Assembly: GCA_037481715.1 (NCBI GenBank)
Contig: JBBFLD010000013.1
Span: forward strand, 1-64,000
Source: Rosettibacter sp037481715
GTDB lineage: Bacteria > Bacteroidota > Ignavibacteria > Ignavibacteriales > Melioribacteraceae
DNA: 64,000 nucleotides
Direction of reading: 5' to 3'
The notes under the pieces were generated by a model. The model did not search any database, was not told where the DNA came from, and saw nothing but the letters and a program-made list of their open reading frames with translations. Positions 46,369 through 55,678 of the stretch are shown one piece after another; position 1 is the stretch's first letter; the number at the start of each line of letters is the position of its first letter. Both the position numbers and the translations under genes were made by a program.

Positions 46369-47571
46369 TTAATTCCCAAAATAAGGAGCACCTTTCGAGC
46401 CCATATCAACACGATAGACTGTCCATTCCTGACCAGCAGCTGTATCGCCAATAATCATATAAAGATAATTTTCATTTCCCCAATAAAAATATTTACAATA
46501 TGGAGAAAGTATTCCTTTATAAAAATAATCGATTTGATTTAAAGATGAATCATAAATTAAAATTGGATTAACAGAATCTGTAGCTATAAACATTTTTCCT
46601 TCTAAAGAAAATGTTATACTTTTAATTGTGTGAGAAGCAAATTCTGAAAAGCTGCTTAAATCAAGAAATGATTCTCTTGCACCTAAACTTCCCGGAGAAA
46701 TTATTGGATGACGCCATATTTTAGCTGCATCTTGAGTTCCAGCTTTGCGGGATACAACATAAACATAATTATTGAAAACACGAACAGCAAGAATTTCATC
46801 AGAAGAATAAAGACCAGCATAACTTAATGATAAATCTGGTGCAATAATTACAAGGTCGCTTCTTGTTCCTCCAGTATAAAAATATCCATTGGCATCAAAG
46901 TCGCCAAATTTAACAACACGACCAGAAGGAAGTCTAATCCATTCTTTCGTTACTCCAGTTGTTAAATCAACCATATCAATTGAACGATTATTTCCCAACA
47001 GATAAAGTTTTCCATTAGGTCCTACTCTTGCATCAGTTGGAGTTCGTGTTATAGTTCCAATTACAGATTTACTTCCATCAGGAGTAACTTTAACAATATT
47101 TCTTGAAGATGTTTCAACCACATAAAGATTTTCACTTTTATCAACTGCAAGAACACTCAATTGTAAGTTCTCGAGGAAAGAACCATAACGTTCAACTACT
47201 TTATCAATTTTATAAGGACCATATTTTGCAACTACAAGAGCTTGATTTGGAACAACTTTTATGTAACATGATTGAGAGACCAGATTAGGTCTTCTTACAA
47301 CAATTTTAGATTGAGAAGATGAAATAATATCTGCACTCAGATTATCAAAATATACAGTAGTGCCGTTTACATCTAAATTTTCTCCTTCAATTGAAATTGT
47401 ATTAACGCCTGCTGATGCTTGTGGTGGATTGACAGAAGTAATTTTAGGAATAGGTGCCCCTTGAAATTCTTTGTCCCACATAGGTTCGGCAACATCATAT
47501 TTGCAGCCTGTTATAAACTTCACTGCAAGCATTAATAAAATAAGCAAGAATAATTTTTGAAAAATTTTCAT
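46369..47571 (-). CDS. TIG/NHL-repeat surface lipoprotein
   Basis: A 400-residue lipoprotein. The start at 47571 is chosen because AAGGAG lies 8 bases before it; an ATG 18 bases upstream would include that ribosome-binding site. The lipobox FITGC gives a lipidated cysteine. An IPT/TIG domain (PKITSVNPPQASAGVNTISI) follows, and then beta-propeller (NHL-like) repeats such as VLAVDKSENLYVVET. TIG lipoproteins in Bacteroidota glycan loci often act as surface glycan-binding proteins, which fits the position next to the GH31 gene; here that is an inference. Confidence 0.75.
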   Translation of the reverse strand: MKIFQKLFLLILLMLAVKFITGCKYDVAEPMWDKEFQGAPIPKITSVNPPQASAGVNTISIEGENLDVNGTTVYFDNLSADIISSSQSKIVVRRPNLVSQSCYIKVVPNQALVVAKYGPYKIDKVVERYGSFLENLQLSVLAVDKSENLYVVETSSRNIVKVTPDGSKSVIGTITRTPTDARVGPNGKLYLLGNNRSIDMVDLTTGVTKEWIRLPSGRVVKFGDFDANGYFYTGGTRSDLVIIAPDLSLSYAGLYSSDEILAVRVFNNYVYVVSRKAGTQDAAKIWRHPIISPGSLGARESFLDLSSFSEFASHTIKSITFSLEGKMFIATDSVNPILIYDSSLNQIDYFYKGILSPYCKYFYWGNENYLYMIIGDTAAGQEWTVYRVDMGSKGAPYFGN

Positions 47572-47615
47572 GATTAAATTCTCCTTCAAAATTTTTTATA
47601 ATTATTTCATACGAA

Positions 47616-48620
47616 TCAAAATGAAAATCTTGCAGTAAATCTTTGAACTTTATCAAATACTCCAAAAGGTGTATATGCATAATCAAAAGTGAAACCATAT
47701 TTTGAAACACCAAAACCAAAAGTAAAACCGCTTTCAAAATTGTTGGACATATAACCGCCTCTCAAAGAGAACATGTTAAAAATTTTATAATCGATTCCAA
47801 TTTTAACCTGTTCAGGATGGTCACGATGATGACAAGCATCAATGCTTAAATAAAGAGATTGATTGTAAGGAAGCTCGTTTATAAAATCCAGTAAATTCAT
47901 TGATATACCAAGAGTAAACACAAGAGGAGCCTGAAAACCTTCTTTAGCATATTTAACTTCACTTGAAAAATTTCTTACTGACATACCAAATACAAGGCTC
48001 TTGAAACCAGTTTTGTATTGTGTCCCAAAATCAAAAACCAGAGGAGATAATTTATTGGAAACTTTTTGTTGAGTTGTATCGACTCCAGTATTAAAAACTG
48101 GTATAATACTTTCACCTAAATCCTGATGAACCCAGCGAATTTGTCCACCAACACTAAATTTATCACTTAATTGTTTAGCATAACCAATTCCAACAGCAAT
48201 TGCGCTCAATTTAAAAATTCCAATATCATCATAACCAAGCGGGGATGCTTTATTTACTCTTGTTCCATAAAATTCACCGTAATCAACACTCTGAATACTG
48301 AATCCAATAACACCATAGTTTCCATTGAATGGATTAATTGCAAGACTAAAGGTGTAATGATTAATATCTGCAATCCATTTATTTGAGCTTGCAGTGACAT
48401 CAATAAAACTACTCATATCAGACATTCCTGCAGGATTAAAAAATAATGAACTTGAACCGAACTTAAGGCTTGTCATAGCTTCTGCCATAGCAGCAGCATG
48501 AGCATCTGAAACAACGCTTAAAAATTGAAAGCCGCTTTGTGCTAATTTCTGTTTTTCCTGTGCAAATTCTGAATGATAGAAAAAACATAATATCAATAAA
48601 ATTTTTATTGAGGATTTCAT
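47616..48620 (-). CDS. PorV/PorQ-family outer-membrane beta-barrel protein
   Basis: A 334-residue barrel protein with signal peptide and the family opening FLSVVSDAHAAAMAEAMTSL, then SLFFNPAGMSDM. Strands such as GNYGVIGFSIQSVDYGEFYGTR follow, and the protein ends in an aromatic residue (RFSF). PorV-like proteins deliver type IX cargo to the surface. Its presence here suggests that this locus has its own delivery component for the sorting-tail proteins next to it. AAGGAG precedes the start. Confidence 0.85.
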   Translation of the reverse strand: MKSSIKILLILCFFYHSEFAQEKQKLAQSGFQFLSVVSDAHAAAMAEAMTSLKFGSSSLFFNPAGMSDMSSFIDVTASSNKWIADINHYTFSLAINPFNGNYGVIGFSIQSVDYGEFYGTRVNKASPLGYDDIGIFKLSAIAVGIGYAKQLSDKFSVGGQIRWVHQDLGESIIPVFNTGVDTTQQKVSNKLSPLVFDFGTQYKTGFKSLVFGMSVRNFSSEVKYAKEGFQAPLVFTLGISMNLLDFINELPYNQSLYLSIDACHHRDHPEQVKIGIDYKIFNMFSLRGGYMSNNFESGFTFGFGVSKYGFTFDYAYTPFGVFDKVQRFTARFSF

Positions 48621-48631
48621 TTATAATCTCC

Positions 48632-50749
48632 TTATCTGATTACTACAAATTTTCGGAAAACAGAACGACCATCTGGAGTTTCGACATAAAGAATATAAAT
48701 TCCACTTGAAATAATTTGACCATATTTTGTTAATGAATCCCAAAGTTCATCACCAGAACCGTTAGTATGGTCTTTTTCCCAGATTAAATCACCGCGTTCA
48801 GTAAATATTTTCAATTTGCAAACAGGGGGCAAACCATAAAATGCAATGCGGTCATACTGAGATTGAGCTCCAAATTGATATATTCTTGCTCTTATATCAT
48901 AAGGATTTGGAACAACTCTAACAGAGTCGAGAGTAGTTGTAACTGGTGGACGCTGCAATGTTGCCGGTCTTGTTGTTATTGTCCAGAAAGGACTGCTGTA
49001 TAAAGGTTTGCCAGGTTCAATATCGTTTTGAGTTCCATCATCTTTTGTTTGAATAAAGTAATAATAATCGAACCCTCTTTTAGCTGTTTTATCATCAAAG
49101 CTGTGAACCACATTAGATTTATCGCATTCAAAAATTTTTTCGTATGTAGTTCTATAATCGAGAACTCTGCCTTCAGCTCGATAAATTACATAACCATTAA
49201 AATGAGGAAATGATGTAGCATTGTCCGACCATTCAAGTTTTATTCTATCGCCGCCGGAAGTAACTGTAAAAGTTTTTGGCGGTGGAGGGGGTTGAGGAAT
49301 ATTCAAATTATTATTGAAATTCTTCATGGCACTTCTAAATACTTTTAGAATAGAATCTTTCCCTGTGTAGACCCACAATTTTTTATAAAGATTATGATTT
49401 TGAGTTTGTGAACCATCAGGTAAAATTAATGGAGGTTTTGAAGGAGAATTATTTCTCCATTGCAGCCAGTTATTTCCCACAATTCTTGCCATCTCCCACG
49501 ATAAACCTGTAACTGCTTCAGCAAAAACAATTCTAATGCTGTCACCATATTCAAGTGTATAAGGTCCAAAACCTTGCCCTTGACTTGTTCCTCCTCCGGT
49601 TTGTCTTCTTGGGTCTGTGTAATTTATTGGATAATCATTTCCAACTACTTCATCATGCTGCCGCGGTGCATGTCCTTCGCTCATAATATCATATCGGTCG
49701 CCCATAAAAACTTCATCATATTGACTAACATTTGCCTGCATTGCAGTTATATCTGAACCGATAAACCATGTTGTTTTTGGTTGAAAAATGTCATCATTTT
49801 TATCTTTTGCACTAATATCTGCATGAAGAGTTACACATCCTGCAAATTTAGCTGAGCCCAATACTCCATCTTCTGATTCATTTGGACAGCCCCAATCTTC
49901 ATCATAAGAAACAGGTCTGTCCCTGTTTGGTCCATACCAGGAATAAAATCCTCTCATGTTATATGTTGGTGAATTTGGGTCTGTAAATTCAGGTGAATTA
50001 GGATTAAAACCAAAAGCATGATTAATTGTGCTATTGCCCCATGTTGAAGAAAATGCGCCCCAAGTTGACCCATAGCCAGATGATGTTACCCCAGCAAAAG
50101 CATATCTGTAAACAAAGTAAAACCATACGTCTTTCAAAGTCTGTTTATAAACATCTCCTGCACGATTATAAATTCCAGTATTCTTAAAGATATATTCATG
50201 AATTATATAATCATCATGATTCGGTTGTGAAAATGCATAGACTTTTTTTGTAACTGAAATTCCAATTGAAGTATTAAACTTCACAATTACCATTCTATCG
50301 GCTGGAAGATTTTCATCAAGACTATCGAGATTATCATAATTATCGAGCGCACTTGCTTTTTGGCCATCAACAATAACAACTGGACGTAAATTTCTTCCAA
50401 CAAGCTTAATTTCTTTCTCAAAAATTTGATTAACGCGGTCGCTTGCATCTCGTGGACCGGAACCTATAACTTTTACTCCTTTTAATTTCTTTTCAACAGG
50501 GTCGTAAAAATTTTTGCATCCAATCCATAAGCCTCTCATTCTGCAAGTATTCTGGTCAATTCCATACAAAGCTGGCCAGGACAAATAATTTGTGTTTCCT
50601 TGTGGAAATTCATTTTCGAACTCAGCACCAATTTCGTTAATTGGTGTTTGAAGCTGACCAATTCTTAACCATCTGATATCCTGTGCTGATAATTCTGTAA
50701 TACCAATTAAAAGAAAAATTATCAGTAAAAAATTTTTATACTTTTTCAT
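48632..50749 (-). CDS. Large secreted protein with Fn3-like and sorting domains
   Basis: A 705-residue exported protein with signal peptide, of no assigned function. Residues about 20-480 are an unknown domain rich in W, Y and G (FYSWYGPNRDRPVSYDEDWG). A proline spacer (PQPPPPPKTF) leads to a fibronectin-like module (GGDRIKLEWSDNATSFPHFN). The C-terminus has VRVVPNPYD and SSGIYILYVETPDG, a sorting-type end. It lies directly downstream of the SusC-like gene, where SusD would normally be. It may replace SusD as the surface partner, but no SusD-like helical repeat is visible. Confidence 0.7.
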   Translation of the reverse strand: MKKYKNFLLIIFLLIGITELSAQDIRWLRIGQLQTPINEIGAEFENEFPQGNTNYLSWPALYGIDQNTCRMRGLWIGCKNFYDPVEKKLKGVKVIGSGPRDASDRVNQIFEKEIKLVGRNLRPVVIVDGQKASALDNYDNLDSLDENLPADRMVIVKFNTSIGISVTKKVYAFSQPNHDDYIIHEYIFKNTGIYNRAGDVYKQTLKDVWFYFVYRYAFAGVTSSGYGSTWGAFSSTWGNSTINHAFGFNPNSPEFTDPNSPTYNMRGFYSWYGPNRDRPVSYDEDWGCPNESEDGVLGSAKFAGCVTLHADISAKDKNDDIFQPKTTWFIGSDITAMQANVSQYDEVFMGDRYDIMSEGHAPRQHDEVVGNDYPINYTDPRRQTGGGTSQGQGFGPYTLEYGDSIRIVFAEAVTGLSWEMARIVGNNWLQWRNNSPSKPPLILPDGSQTQNHNLYKKLWVYTGKDSILKVFRSAMKNFNNNLNIPQPPPPPKTFTVTSGGDRIKLEWSDNATSFPHFNGYVIYRAEGRVLDYRTTYEKIFECDKSNVVHSFDDKTAKRGFDYYYFIQTKDDGTQNDIEPGKPLYSSPFWTITTRPATLQRPPVTTTLDSVRVVPNPYDIRARIYQFGAQSQYDRIAFYGLPPVCKLKIFTERGDLIWEKDHTNGSGDELWDSLTKYGQIISSGIYILYVETPDGRSVFRKFVVIR

Positions 50750-50769
50750 GAAGACCTCTTTTTAATTTT

Positions 50770-53700
50770 CTATAAATTAAATGATACTCTTAAACCGAAG
50801 TAAAAACTTCTGGGATTTAAGAACCAGAATGTTGATTGATTTGGCATATCGATATAAGCTTTATTTTCAAGAATTTTATTAATTCTTGCATTATCAACTT
50901 CCTGCCATTGATTATTGACATATTCATAATATTTTGAAGTGGTGCCTTCGTAATAAATTACATTTTTCTTGCCTGGTTTGGTCGGGTCGATTACTGCTTG
51001 AAATTCCATTGGTTGGAATTCGACACCGGGTTTTCTATAATCGCCAACTTTATCATTTCCTGGAATATTATCATAAGCTTCATTTTTAGGAAGATGCAAA
51101 GACCTAAGATAATCTTGGTCTCCTGTGTTCCATAAGCGCAGAGTATTAAGAACATTATAAACGTCCATAAATAAATCGAACCTAAATTTGCCAACATCAA
51201 AAGTTTTATTTAGTCTTAATGATGTATTAAAATAATCAACAGATTTTACATTGTAAGAAACTGCCGGCAAACCTTTTGGATTCCATGTAACATAACCACC
51301 TGCCTGCCAGTCAACAATTACATTGAGCATCCAGTTAGAAAAAATTTTATGACCAAATATTGAAGGTCCAAAATCATCAGGGGTATAGAAATTAAGATTT
51401 ATTCTTGCAAAGGGCTGAGGTATTGGTCTATCCTGATACAAATTAACTGTTTGTTCATCCCATGCTTTTTGCAAAGAAGGGTCATCATAAATTTGAGAAC
51501 TGCCAAAATGTCCGCTTGTTCTAACCAGATAAGTATAATTAGCAAAACCAGACCACCATCTTCCTCTTGTTTTTCTAAGTGTTAATTCAAATCCTCGTGT
51601 ATCTTCGTAATTATTGTTTGTAGTTTTTGAATAAGAAAAACCTGCTGTGCTTGATATATACTGCGTATAATCTTGCTGGTCATAAATGTCATTATAAAAT
51701 GCAGCAATCTGCAAAAAAACATCTTCTGTAATTAAGTAATCAAATCCAAGTTCATAAGAAATAGTTTTTGCAAGAATTATATTGGGGTCGCCAATGCTTG
51801 ATACAGCTTTTAAAGATGTTCTTTGAATTCTGAAAATACTTTCGTATTGAGGAATCTGTTTGAAGTGACCATAGTTAAAAAACAACTTTGCTCTTTCTGT
51901 GATTGGATGAGCAATACCAAGACGTGGACTAATCTGCCATTGTGGTTTTGATTTTTCTTTTGGAAATGTTCGAGACTCATTATACTTTGAAGAGTAGAAA
52001 TAAATATCGAATGGGTCTGTCATCCACCATTCTGTATTGGAATTACTGTAATCAACTCGCAATCCTAAATTTACTGTTAAACCTTCGAACTCAATTTTAT
52101 CCTGAGCATAAAAAGCAGCTCTAATTGGATTTACTCTTTGTTGAACTCGCACAGCATATGTTTTGCCAGCTGTAGCAGATGCAATTGTACCGTAATCAAG
52201 ATTCAAATCGTTATAAACAAATTCGGCACCTGCTTTAACAAGATTATTAAAATTAATTTGACTTGTTAAATCGGCTTTAATAGTAGTTGAACTTACGACA
52301 CTAAAATCTCTTGCTTTAGCTACATGTTGACCGCCCGTAACAATAACACCTTTAGCTTCATAAGGCCAATAACCGAATGGATTTTCATCTTCAAAAAATC
52401 CAGGGATTATCTCATATAATTTTGATGTATCGCGCCAACGAGTAGGTCTAACATTATAATCACTTCTAAAATGTTCTAATAAAACTTCGTAAAAAGTACT
52501 TGAACCTAATGAATGAGTTATTTTAGCAGCATAGGATTGATGTCCAATATCTGCAAGTGAAAAATTAAAATCCGAAAACATAGTTATTAAATCTGAGGGG
52601 GCATAAATACCGCTAGCAACTCCAGCAATTTCATTGGGATATCTTGGATAATAATAAATTCCAGTTGCATCCCAGTTATGTCGTATAGTAAATTGTTTTC
52701 CAACTAAAGCAGAAATTCTTAGTTTAATTGATTGTGATATATCAGAATTAAGCTGTAATGTCCAATCATAATCTCTGTAATCTGGTCTTGTAAGTGGAAA
52801 AAGGAGCATTTCCCTGTTGCTTCTGTAGGAAGTATAAAATCTCAAATCACCCAAACTTTTGCTTATAAATGGAACTGGACCGCCAAATCCAGCATCAATC
52901 TCATAATCAGGTTGATTATTTGGCTGCTTCTTTCTTGTTTCATACATAAAAACTCTTTGAGCACCAAGAGGAGTTAAATCATTTGTGGGGTCATTATCAG
53001 TATTTAATTTTTTAGAAACTTCGTTCCAGCCCATAAATTCAGGATATTGTTTTCTTGTATATTCATCCCAAGCACTTGTGCCTGTCCAGCAAACTTCAGG
53101 GTCATAAAAAGGACGGAAGATATAAGAATAAGGGTCATGAACATCAAGTATTCCTTCGCCCCGCCAGTATTTTGGTCCAGGTGGTCTATATCTAAATTGA
53201 ATACTTGCATTATAATTTTGTCTGCTTCCTTCTCTTGTTACAACATTAACAATACCAGAACGAACCTGACCATATTCAGCATTGAATCCGCCTCGTTCGA
53301 GTGATATTTCTTTAATTGAACTGAGAGGAACACTTGCAGTAGGCTGATTATTTCTTGGGTCACGCAGTGTAACACCATCAAGCAGAAATAGTAATCTATC
53401 ACTTCCACCGCCACGAACGCTTAATCCCTGTACGCCAGCTTGAAGGCCAATTGCGCCGGCAACAGAACTTATTGGAAGTTCTTGAACTTCTTTTTCTGAT
53501 ATTGCCACTACACTGGTAGCAACATCTGGTTTAATTAATTTTCGTTCAGCTACAATAACCATTGCCCCAAGTTCAATTGCTTCGGATTCCAGAGCAGCAT
53601 CAATTCTTGTTGTCTGGTCAATAAAAACACGAACATCATTAATGGTTAGTTTTCGATAACCGATATAAGAAATCTGAATGCTATAAGTGCCAGGGGGAAT

Positions 53701-53907
53701 GTCAAGAATTGTATAAAGACCATTAACATCTGTAGCAGCACCTAAAGAGGTTCCGGAAACAATCACATTGGCACCAATCAAAGGTTCGCCTGTAGATTTA
53801 TCTGTAATTTTCCCGGCAATTTTACCTGTGGTGCCAGCCCATAGCGAAATTGTTCCCGCAATCGTTTGCAACAAAGTGAATAATATTAGTATTAAAATTT
53901 TTCTCAT
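50770..53907 (-). CDS. SusC-like TonB-dependent receptor
   Basis: A 1045-residue outer-membrane transporter. The signal peptide is followed by a CarboxypepD_reg-like domain (GKITDKSTGEPLIGANVIV, about 30-110). The TonB plug (about 115-235) has VRGGGSDRLLFLLDGVTLRD and GFNAEYGQVRSGIVNVVTREG-like elements, and a long barrel ends in an aromatic residue-rich strand. It would import oligosaccharides produced outside. It starts the export/enzyme part of the locus. No sigma-54 or other obvious promoter could be recognised in the 258 bp upstream. Confidence 0.9.
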   Translation of the reverse strand: MRKILILILFTLLQTIAGTISLWAGTTGKIAGKITDKSTGEPLIGANVIVSGTSLGAATDVNGLYTILDIPPGTYSIQISYIGYRKLTINDVRVFIDQTTRIDAALESEAIELGAMVIVAERKLIKPDVATSVVAISEKEVQELPISSVAGAIGLQAGVQGLSVRGGGSDRLLFLLDGVTLRDPRNNQPTASVPLSSIKEISLERGGFNAEYGQVRSGIVNVVTREGSRQNYNASIQFRYRPPGPKYWRGEGILDVHDPYSYIFRPFYDPEVCWTGTSAWDEYTRKQYPEFMGWNEVSKKLNTDNDPTNDLTPLGAQRVFMYETRKKQPNNQPDYEIDAGFGGPVPFISKSLGDLRFYTSYRSNREMLLFPLTRPDYRDYDWTLQLNSDISQSIKLRISALVGKQFTIRHNWDATGIYYYPRYPNEIAGVASGIYAPSDLITMFSDFNFSLADIGHQSYAAKITHSLGSSTFYEVLLEHFRSDYNVRPTRWRDTSKLYEIIPGFFEDENPFGYWPYEAKGVIVTGGQHVAKARDFSVVSSTTIKADLTSQINFNNLVKAGAEFVYNDLNLDYGTIASATAGKTYAVRVQQRVNPIRAAFYAQDKIEFEGLTVNLGLRVDYSNSNTEWWMTDPFDIYFYSSKYNESRTFPKEKSKPQWQISPRLGIAHPITERAKLFFNYGHFKQIPQYESIFRIQRTSLKAVSSIGDPNIILAKTISYELGFDYLITEDVFLQIAAFYNDIYDQQDYTQYISSTAGFSYSKTTNNNYEDTRGFELTLRKTRGRWWSGFANYTYLVRTSGHFGSSQIYDDPSLQKAWDEQTVNLYQDRPIPQPFARINLNFYTPDDFGPSIFGHKIFSNWMLNVIVDWQAGGYVTWNPKGLPAVSYNVKSVDYFNTSLRLNKTFDVGKFRFDLFMDVYNVLNTLRLWNTGDQDYLRSLHLPKNEAYDNIPGNDKVGDYRKPGVEFQPMEFQAVIDPTKPGKKNVIYYEGTTSKYYEYVNNQWQEVDNARINKILENKAYIDMPNQSTFWFLNPRSFYFGLRVSFNL

Positions 53908-54165
53908 AAAATCGCTCCTTATAATTTTAATTCATGGTATTATTCTTAAATTTTTCTTCTGATTTGGATAATCTTTGATTAAAATACTTCTCAATTAGAT
54001 ATTTCACCAAAATCAAAGAAATTCTTTAGTCAATGATTATACCAATTAACACTTATTAAAAATTGTTCTTTATTTATAATTGCAAATCGATTTATATAAG
54101 TAATAAAATTATTTTATATCAAAATGATAATGCCCCGCGTTGAAATAAATATCAATTTGATAAAA

Positions 54166-55629
54166 TTATTCATTCTTTAATGTGTTTTTAATTCCAAGTT
54201 TATTACACATTCTATAAAAATTTGAGGGAGCCATTCCAAGTAATCTTGCTGCTTCTGATTCAGATTTTGTTTTTTCCTTTACATAAGTAAAATATTTGCA
54301 TCTGAAAAGTCTTTCCATATCTCTCCATTTAAGAATTTTATTACCAAAATAGAATTCTGGTTCAGAAATATTTCTAACTTTTTTAGCATCAAGTATATTT
54401 AAAACATCTTCTTTCTTAATTACATCTTCACATGAAATTAAAAGTCTTTGAATTACATTCTGAAGCTGCCTTATATTTCCAGGCCAATCATACGATTGTA
54501 AAATTTCAATTGCATCATTTTCGATTTCTGGAGCTTCCATATCTATTTGAGTTGAATATTTTTCAATAAAGTATTTTGTTAAAAGCGGAATATCTTCTAT
54601 TCTTTCACGCAATGCAGGTGTGTAAATGTTAATTACATTTAATCTGTAATATAAATCTTCACGAAATTTTTTTTCGCTTACTGCTTTTTCAAGGTCAATA
54701 TTTGTTGCAGCTATAATTCGAACATCTACTTTGAGTGTGCCTGTTCTGCCGATTTTATCAATTTCGCCATCCTGCAACACTCTTAATAATTTAACTTGAG
54801 AGGACATGGAGAGTTCTGCAATCTCATCAAGAAAAATTGTCCCATTATTTGCTATTTCGAATAAGCCTTTTTTTGCATTTATAGCTCCTGTAAACGAGCC
54901 TTTTTCGAAGCCGAATAATTCACTTTCAATCAGTTCTGAAGGAATACTACCTGCATTTACTGTAACAAAGTTTTCATATTTCCTTTTGCTCAGATAATGA
55001 ATGTGGGTAGCTACAAGTTCTTTACCTGTGCCCGATGCACCATGAATTAATACGGTTGCATCTTTGGAAGCAGCCTTCTCAATTTGTTTTATTAAATTCT
55101 TTACTACTGCAGATTCTCCAATTATTTTTTTGTCATTTAATATGTTATTTATTGATTGATTTAATTGCGAATTTGATTTTGCTTTCTCTTTATTTAATCT
55201 TTTTTTCTCATAAGCATTTAGAATGGAGAGCAATAAATCTGTGGGCTGATAAACATAATCCTGAATGTCAGATGGATACTTAGTACAAAACCACATTGCA
55301 CCTGCTTCAATTAATTTATTTGCAAATTCAAAATCTGTAACATTAATTGTCATCTTTGTAATTACTATAATTTGAATGAAGGGGTCTATTGATTTTATTT
55401 TGCGAATTAATTTTTCTCCTGTAAGCGGTCCCATTATTTGATAATCCATTATTATCACATCATACTCATCTTCATGATTTTCAATCAGTTCAATTGCAGA
55501 TTGGCCATCTGCTACAACATTTTTAATAATCAGCCATTGACTAAATGGAGCCAGAGTTTTTTTAATTCTATTGACATCGTATGATTCATCTTCAATTAAT
55601 AATAAATTTATCTGTTTATTCAATTGCAT
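54166..55629 (-). CDS. NtrC-type sigma-54 response regulator
   Basis: A 487-residue regulator. The receiver domain (about 1-125) has the acidic pair in LLIEDES, the phosphorylated aspartate in VIIMDYQI and the lysine in WFCTKYP. The AAA+ domain (about 165-400) has Walker A GASGTGKELVA, the loop GSFTGA and Walker B FLDEIAEL. The C-terminal Fis-like HTH is ESEAARLLGMAPSNFYRM. The kinase gene directly upstream is its probable partner. It is the last regulatory gene before the SusC-like gene. Confidence 0.92.
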   Translation of the reverse strand: MQLNKQINLLLIEDESYDVNRIKKTLAPFSQWLIIKNVVADGQSAIELIENHEDEYDVIIMDYQIMGPLTGEKLIRKIKSIDPFIQIIVITKMTINVTDFEFANKLIEAGAMWFCTKYPSDIQDYVYQPTDLLLSILNAYEKKRLNKEKAKSNSQLNQSINNILNDKKIIGESAVVKNLIKQIEKAASKDATVLIHGASGTGKELVATHIHYLSKRKYENFVTVNAGSIPSELIESELFGFEKGSFTGAINAKKGLFEIANNGTIFLDEIAELSMSSQVKLLRVLQDGEIDKIGRTGTLKVDVRIIAATNIDLEKAVSEKKFREDLYYRLNVINIYTPALRERIEDIPLLTKYFIEKYSTQIDMEAPEIENDAIEILQSYDWPGNIRQLQNVIQRLLISCEDVIKKEDVLNILDAKKVRNISEPEFYFGNKILKWRDMERLFRCKYFTYVKEKTKSESEAARLLGMAPSNFYRMCNKLGIKNTLKNE

Positions 55630-55660
55630 TTGAATCCCCCTAAATTTTTCTCTTTACCTC

Positions 55661-55676
55661 GCAATTACCGTGCTAA
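55661..55676 (-). promoter_or_regulatory. Near-consensus sigma-54 promoter before the response-regulator gene
   Basis: The minus strand reads TAGCACGGTAATTGC, which matches the sigma-54 consensus TGGCACRNNNNTTGC except for the second position (A for G). It lies inside the 49-bp gap between the kinase and regulator genes, about 30-45 bases upstream of the regulator ATG. The changed base is one of the two invariant -24 guanines, so activity is uncertain. Confidence 0.4.
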
Positions 55677-55678
55677 TC

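Noticed and set aside
48632..50749. SusD homologue
   Set aside because: The protein has no lipobox and no SusD-like helical repeat; it has Fn3-like and sorting-type ends instead.
53908..54165. Possible sigma-54 promoter before the SusC-like gene
   Set aside because: No GG-N10-GC pattern exists on the minus strand in this gap, so direct sigma-54 control of the SusC-like gene could not be supported.
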